Shown piece after piece: positions 20,501 to 22,772 of a stretch of DNA of 22,772 nucleotides. Under the pieces are notes generated by a model that was given only the letters and a program-made list of their open reading frames with translations, ran no database searches and was not told the origin of the DNA. The stretch is from assembly GCA_009103225.1 (NCBI GenBank), contig RHPI01002048.1, positions 520,699 through 543,470 on the forward strand, read 5' to 3'. How positions within the stretch are numbered: the first letter of the stretch is position 1; the number at the start of each line of letters is the position of its first letter. The DNA comes from Chlorokybus atmophyticus (lineage: Eukaryota > Streptophyta > Chlorokybophyceae > Chlorokybales > Chlorokybaceae). A program made the translations under genes and the position numbers.

Positions 20501-21022
20501 TGTCTCGCACCCAGCCGCCAGCAACTCGCAGTTGTGTCTTTAACCCAAAATGCTTCACAACTGCGCATTACATCAACACCACAAGTAAGTATAAGAGCCT
20601 GCATGGTTGATCATAACGCTTACGAAGAGGGTGTTGTTTGAAAGCTTGCCTGCCGTGAGGGTGGCAAAGAGCGTCTCCTCGCGTTCGTTTAGCACGATCT
20701 TGTCCGCGACGACAGCTGTCCTTGGCGCCGCCATGCTGCTGCTCGTGCTTGTCTCTTCTATCCTACCACTAGTGGCAATGCTGGCTTGCACTCCTACACA
20801 TGCAACCCTTTGCTGCAGCTGCTGCTGCCGCTTAGGCCTGAAGCCAAAGACTGAGAAAAGCCTCTTCTGTCTGCTGCTGTAACAAGCAGAAGGAAGAGTA
20901 AAAGTAGAAGTAGGAATAAGGAGAATATGAGCACGAGCAGCAGCAGGCGAAGGAAAAGGAGAGATGCGTGCCAGGAGCAGCGCTTGGCTTGAGCTGATGA
21001 AACACGGAGCCATTGCACACAA
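17543..21022 (-). CDS. TRNT1: CCA-adding tRNA nucleotidyltransferase (class II)
   Basis: Adds or repairs the 3' CCA of tRNAs. Exons, 5' to 3': 21022-20650, 20560-20499, 20395-20265, 20159-20042, 19964-19912, 19815-19766, 19685-19587, 19511-19402, 19328-19204, 19072-19009, 18776-18648, 18563-18477, 18380-18332, 18251-18060, 17733-17543. Phases agree; 610 aa from 21022 or 514 aa from the ATG at 20734. Motif A: LRVAGGWVRDK then HDIDIAL (catalytic DxD). Then SNPEQSKHLETAV, RRDLTINSLFYN (motif B), GAVEDLTGKG, LDDPLRVLRALRFGARF (motif D), KISRERIG, and a C-terminal tRNA-binding part ending GTADDCRTWLV. The upstream ATGs (21022, 21013) add a Ser/Arg/hydrophobic presequence with few acids, as expected for mitochondria or plastid; 20734 would give the cytosolic/nuclear form. 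Exon 1 ends at a GC donor (GCAG|GCAAGC), required for phase and for exact length match to the plant enzyme. Intron 18381-18476 is 96 nt without a stop, so retention is possible. Intron 18777-19008 holds an 85-bp tandem duplication. Confidence 0.95.
18803..18975. repeat. Intronic tandem duplication, about 85 bp x 2
   Basis: Copy 1 (18803-18887) and copy 2 (18888-18975) both begin GCTGCAATAAGATTAACG and end with CACACCGCACCAA plus a short variable tail. They differ by a few substitutions and a 3-nt insertion in copy 2. The pair lies in the CCA-enzyme intron 18777-19008, so it lengthens the intron without touching the protein. The small divergence suggests a recent duplication. Confidence 0.9.
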
Positions 21023-21089
21023 ATCAGCTCAGCGATTGGTGAAAGACTTGTCACGAGCAGCTGCATTGTTACATTACGGTTTGCAACAT

Positions 21090-21321
21090 CCACCTTGCGC
21101 TCGCTCTCCGCCTTGCCGCTACTGCGGCGGCGAAAGAGCAGCGCAGCCTCCTGCTGCAGGCGGCGACGGCTGACCACGACGACGATGACGCCTGGAAAGC
21201 GCAGAGCGGCTGGGGCATCGCCCTCCTCCACGGTCACGTCCTCCGTGATCCCGTCCGAACTAACTACAACGCCGCCGCCGCCCAGGCCCACGTCCGCCAC
21301 CAATGCCGCCGCCGCCGCCAC
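21090..21321 (-). CDS. Orphan GC-rich ORF, possible unplaced exon
   Basis: Not recognised. From the ATG at 21321 the minus strand reads MAAAAALVADVGLGGGG, then a mixed acidic/hydrophobic stretch (ITEDVTVEEGDAPAALRFPG), VIVVVVSRRRLQQEAALLF and a basic end (RRRSSGKAESERK), where a GTGGAT donor could close the exon near 21090. Codons have GC-rich third positions like true exons here, and the frame continues open to 20794. It lies between the APRT 3' end and the CCA-enzyme start on the same strand, so it may be an alternative first exon of the CCA gene (a phase-compatible acceptor exists in that gene's presequence region), a separate small gene, or chance. The GCC/GCG repeats at 21260-21330 are a caution. 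Confidence 0.25.
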
Positions 21322-21337
21322 CGCCGCCGCTCGTCAA

Positions 21338-21342
21338 TTACA
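21338..21342 (-). promoter_or_regulatory. Candidate poly(A) signal TGTAA for APRT
   Basis: TTACA on the plus strand, i.e. TGTAA in the APRT sense, about 620 nt after the APRT stop. It is the nearest copy I found, and it sits just before the GC-rich ORF, where the next transcription unit would begin. Tentative. Confidence 0.3.
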
Positions 21343-21957
21343 TGGAGATAATTTGCCTTGGCAGTGTCACTACTACTCCCCTGCTTGCATGCATTGTTAC
21401 GAGCAACACCTCTCATGGTGAAGTTGTAGAAAGTTTACGGGCTTGTTGGTACGTTGGAACATTGCAGGCTGTTTGCCAGTAGCTTCTGCACGAGTCTGCA
21501 AGCGTTGGCAAGTGCCATGACCAAGGCTAGCACACGCATCGTCATCCATCACATCACCATCATGGTTGCTGTTGTTGATGTCATCAGCAACAGCACCACT
21601 ACTATCATCATCACCAGTAGCTGTGGGCAACCCGCGCACGCAAATGCATTGCATTCTGTACACACAAAGGCCAGAGGCGGGACACCCCACAACACACACA
21701 TGCGCATTTGCAAGCCCGTGCACACGCAGTTTGACGGCTGCCAAGCCACCACCTAGCCATACACCGCACGTCACATACAAAACTAATTTTCCCCGCGATT
21801 TTAAAAACATTATTGTAGAATCATAAACAAACAATCATACACAGACACACTACTAGGTCATGTCTGCTCGCTAACAACAAGCGCGTACATTCGCAAAAAT
21901 ATGCCTCTTTGGCAAGAACCTGTCGCCACCACTCTCTACTGCAGTACTACTCTCATC
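21343..21957. other. Stretch below the APRT stop codon, probable 3' UTR
   Basis: Most likely the APRT 3' UTR and spacer. Frames here (minus 21397-21834; plus 21454-21756) carry His/Asp-rich or low-complexity sequence from CAT/CATCAC triplet runs around 21536-21620, with no recognisable domain. Nothing else was seen. Confidence 0.45.
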
Positions 21958-22540
21958 TCAAAGAATGTCTGCGTACTCTACCAACGTGAACAATGGTTTA
22001 CCTTGCAGTCTCTCTTTGCCCTGCCACACAATTACAACGGTTCATCAATGCAACCAGCGCTTGCACGAAAGCTGAAATCGCGACTACAACCAGTGACCCC
22101 TTGTGTCGATGCATGAATTGGTGTGTTTATGAGAGAGAGCCGCACCTTAAGTCCTGGCAATTCAATCAAACAGGCGCACTCCACCACATGCGCATCGGCT
22201 ACTTTGCCTGCGTTGCACGCATAAAGGCAGTGGTGAGGGAACGCCAAGCATCATTAGTAATCCATCAGTAACCAATTATTCACTGTAGATTATATGAGAG
22301 CCCCAGTCGAGTACAGAGGAAGCACAGAACATAGATGCAATCACAATTAGCACTTGCAATGCAGATCAAGAGTGAGTGGTTGTTACTAACCTATGAGCTC
22401 GAGTGCGGCAGCCAGCGTGCCTCCTGTGGCGATCAAGTCATCCACAATTAGGACTCTGTCCCCGGGCTTGACAGACCCGACGCACATCTCGATGCGGTCT
22501 TTGCCATACTCAAGCGTGTACTCCGCACCAATCGTCTCCC
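21958..22540 (-). CDS. APRT: Adenine phosphoribosyltransferase, last three exons (5' part outside window)
   Basis: Purine-salvage enzyme that makes AMP from adenine and PRPP. Visible exons, 5' to 3': 22540-22391, 22207-22146, 22020-21958; phases agree and end in TGA. The reading runs [28 protein letters not shown], then the PRPP-binding signature [36 protein letters not shown], and the C-terminal [20 protein letters not shown]. This matches the second half of plant and bacterial APRT closely, including the complete PRPP loop. The first half, with the adenine-binding hood, must lie beyond 22772; bases 22541-22772 look like intron. Transcription runs in the same direction as the CCA-enzyme gene, with about 935 bp between the APRT stop and the farthest CCA start. 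Confidence 0.95.
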
Positions 22541-22772
22541 CTGCAGAAACACACAAGCATAACCCAGCACATCATGACTGTTGCTGCTGCTCTACGCCCA
22601 GACTGCAACCGATCTGCACCCATTCTCAAATGCAAACACAATGCACAGACACGCGTGTAGGTGTAGATGCGTGCACGCTTACGTCAGACTGCTTGCGCGC
22701 AAGTAGTTCAACATGTACACCTACACAGACATAAACTGTGCAACCATGTGTGCGTGTTGTTCTTTTGTTGGG

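Noticed and set aside
20794-21090. Minus-strand frame with a poly-Leu hydrophobic run that looks like membrane segments.
   Set aside because: Alternate frame of the CTT/CTC-rich CCA presequence region; low complexity, and the overlapping CCA frame is better supported.

Overview
This window is nuclear DNA from a eukaryote, most probably a chlorophyte green alga. The genes are split by many short GT-AG introns (about 70-410 nt), the proteins most resemble plant-lineage homologues, several genes are followed by the green-algal poly(A) signal TGTAA, and non-coding DNA is rich in GCATGC/TGCA words. I see no bacterial operon, phage, CRISPR or rRNA/tRNA signal. Gene models were built by hand: exons were chosen by protein-family resemblance and then checked for splice sites and reading phase. 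The family comparisons rest on remembered family sequences, not on a search.

Layout, left to right. (1) 130-444, minus: first coding exon of cytosolic ribosomal protein uS5/RPS2, running off the left edge. (2) 505-1015: compact divergent promoter. (3) 1016-4117, plus: nine-exon RbBP5-like (RBL/Swd1) WD40 subunit of the COMPASS H3K4 methyltransferase, with an unusual Cys/Lys-rich tail. (4) 4118-7239: long gene-poor stretch with a cluster of short hairpins near 5.4-5.6 kb. (5) 7240-7563, minus: orphan GC-rich ORF. (6) 7724-9690, minus: seven-exon plant cysteine oxidase / cysteamine dioxygenase. (7) 9691-10560: divergent promoter with several ACGT-core motifs. (8) 10561-11827, plus: four-exon DnaJ-type zinc-finger protein with a plastid-like N terminus. 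(9) 12889-14663, plus: five-exon PI31/PTRE1 proteasome regulator. (10) 14664-17542: gene-poor stretch with a perfect 18-bp-arm hairpin. (11) 17543-21022, minus: fifteen-exon CCA-adding tRNA nucleotidyltransferase with two plausible starts, one giving an organelle presequence. (12) 21958-22540, minus: last three exons of adenine phosphoribosyltransferase, whose 5' part lies beyond the right edge.

The genes are mostly housekeeping functions (translation, tRNA maturation, purine salvage, chromatin, proteasome, oxygen-linked thiol oxidation, plastid thiol/zinc protein) and do not form a cluster or an evident new system. The more interesting points are structural: two independent GC-AG first introns sharing the donor hexamer GCAAGC, alternative starts for dual targeting of the CCA enzyme, a stop-free intron of length 3n, a Cys-rich tail on the COMPASS subunit, orphan GC-rich ORFs, and ACGT-core motifs in both divergent promoters.
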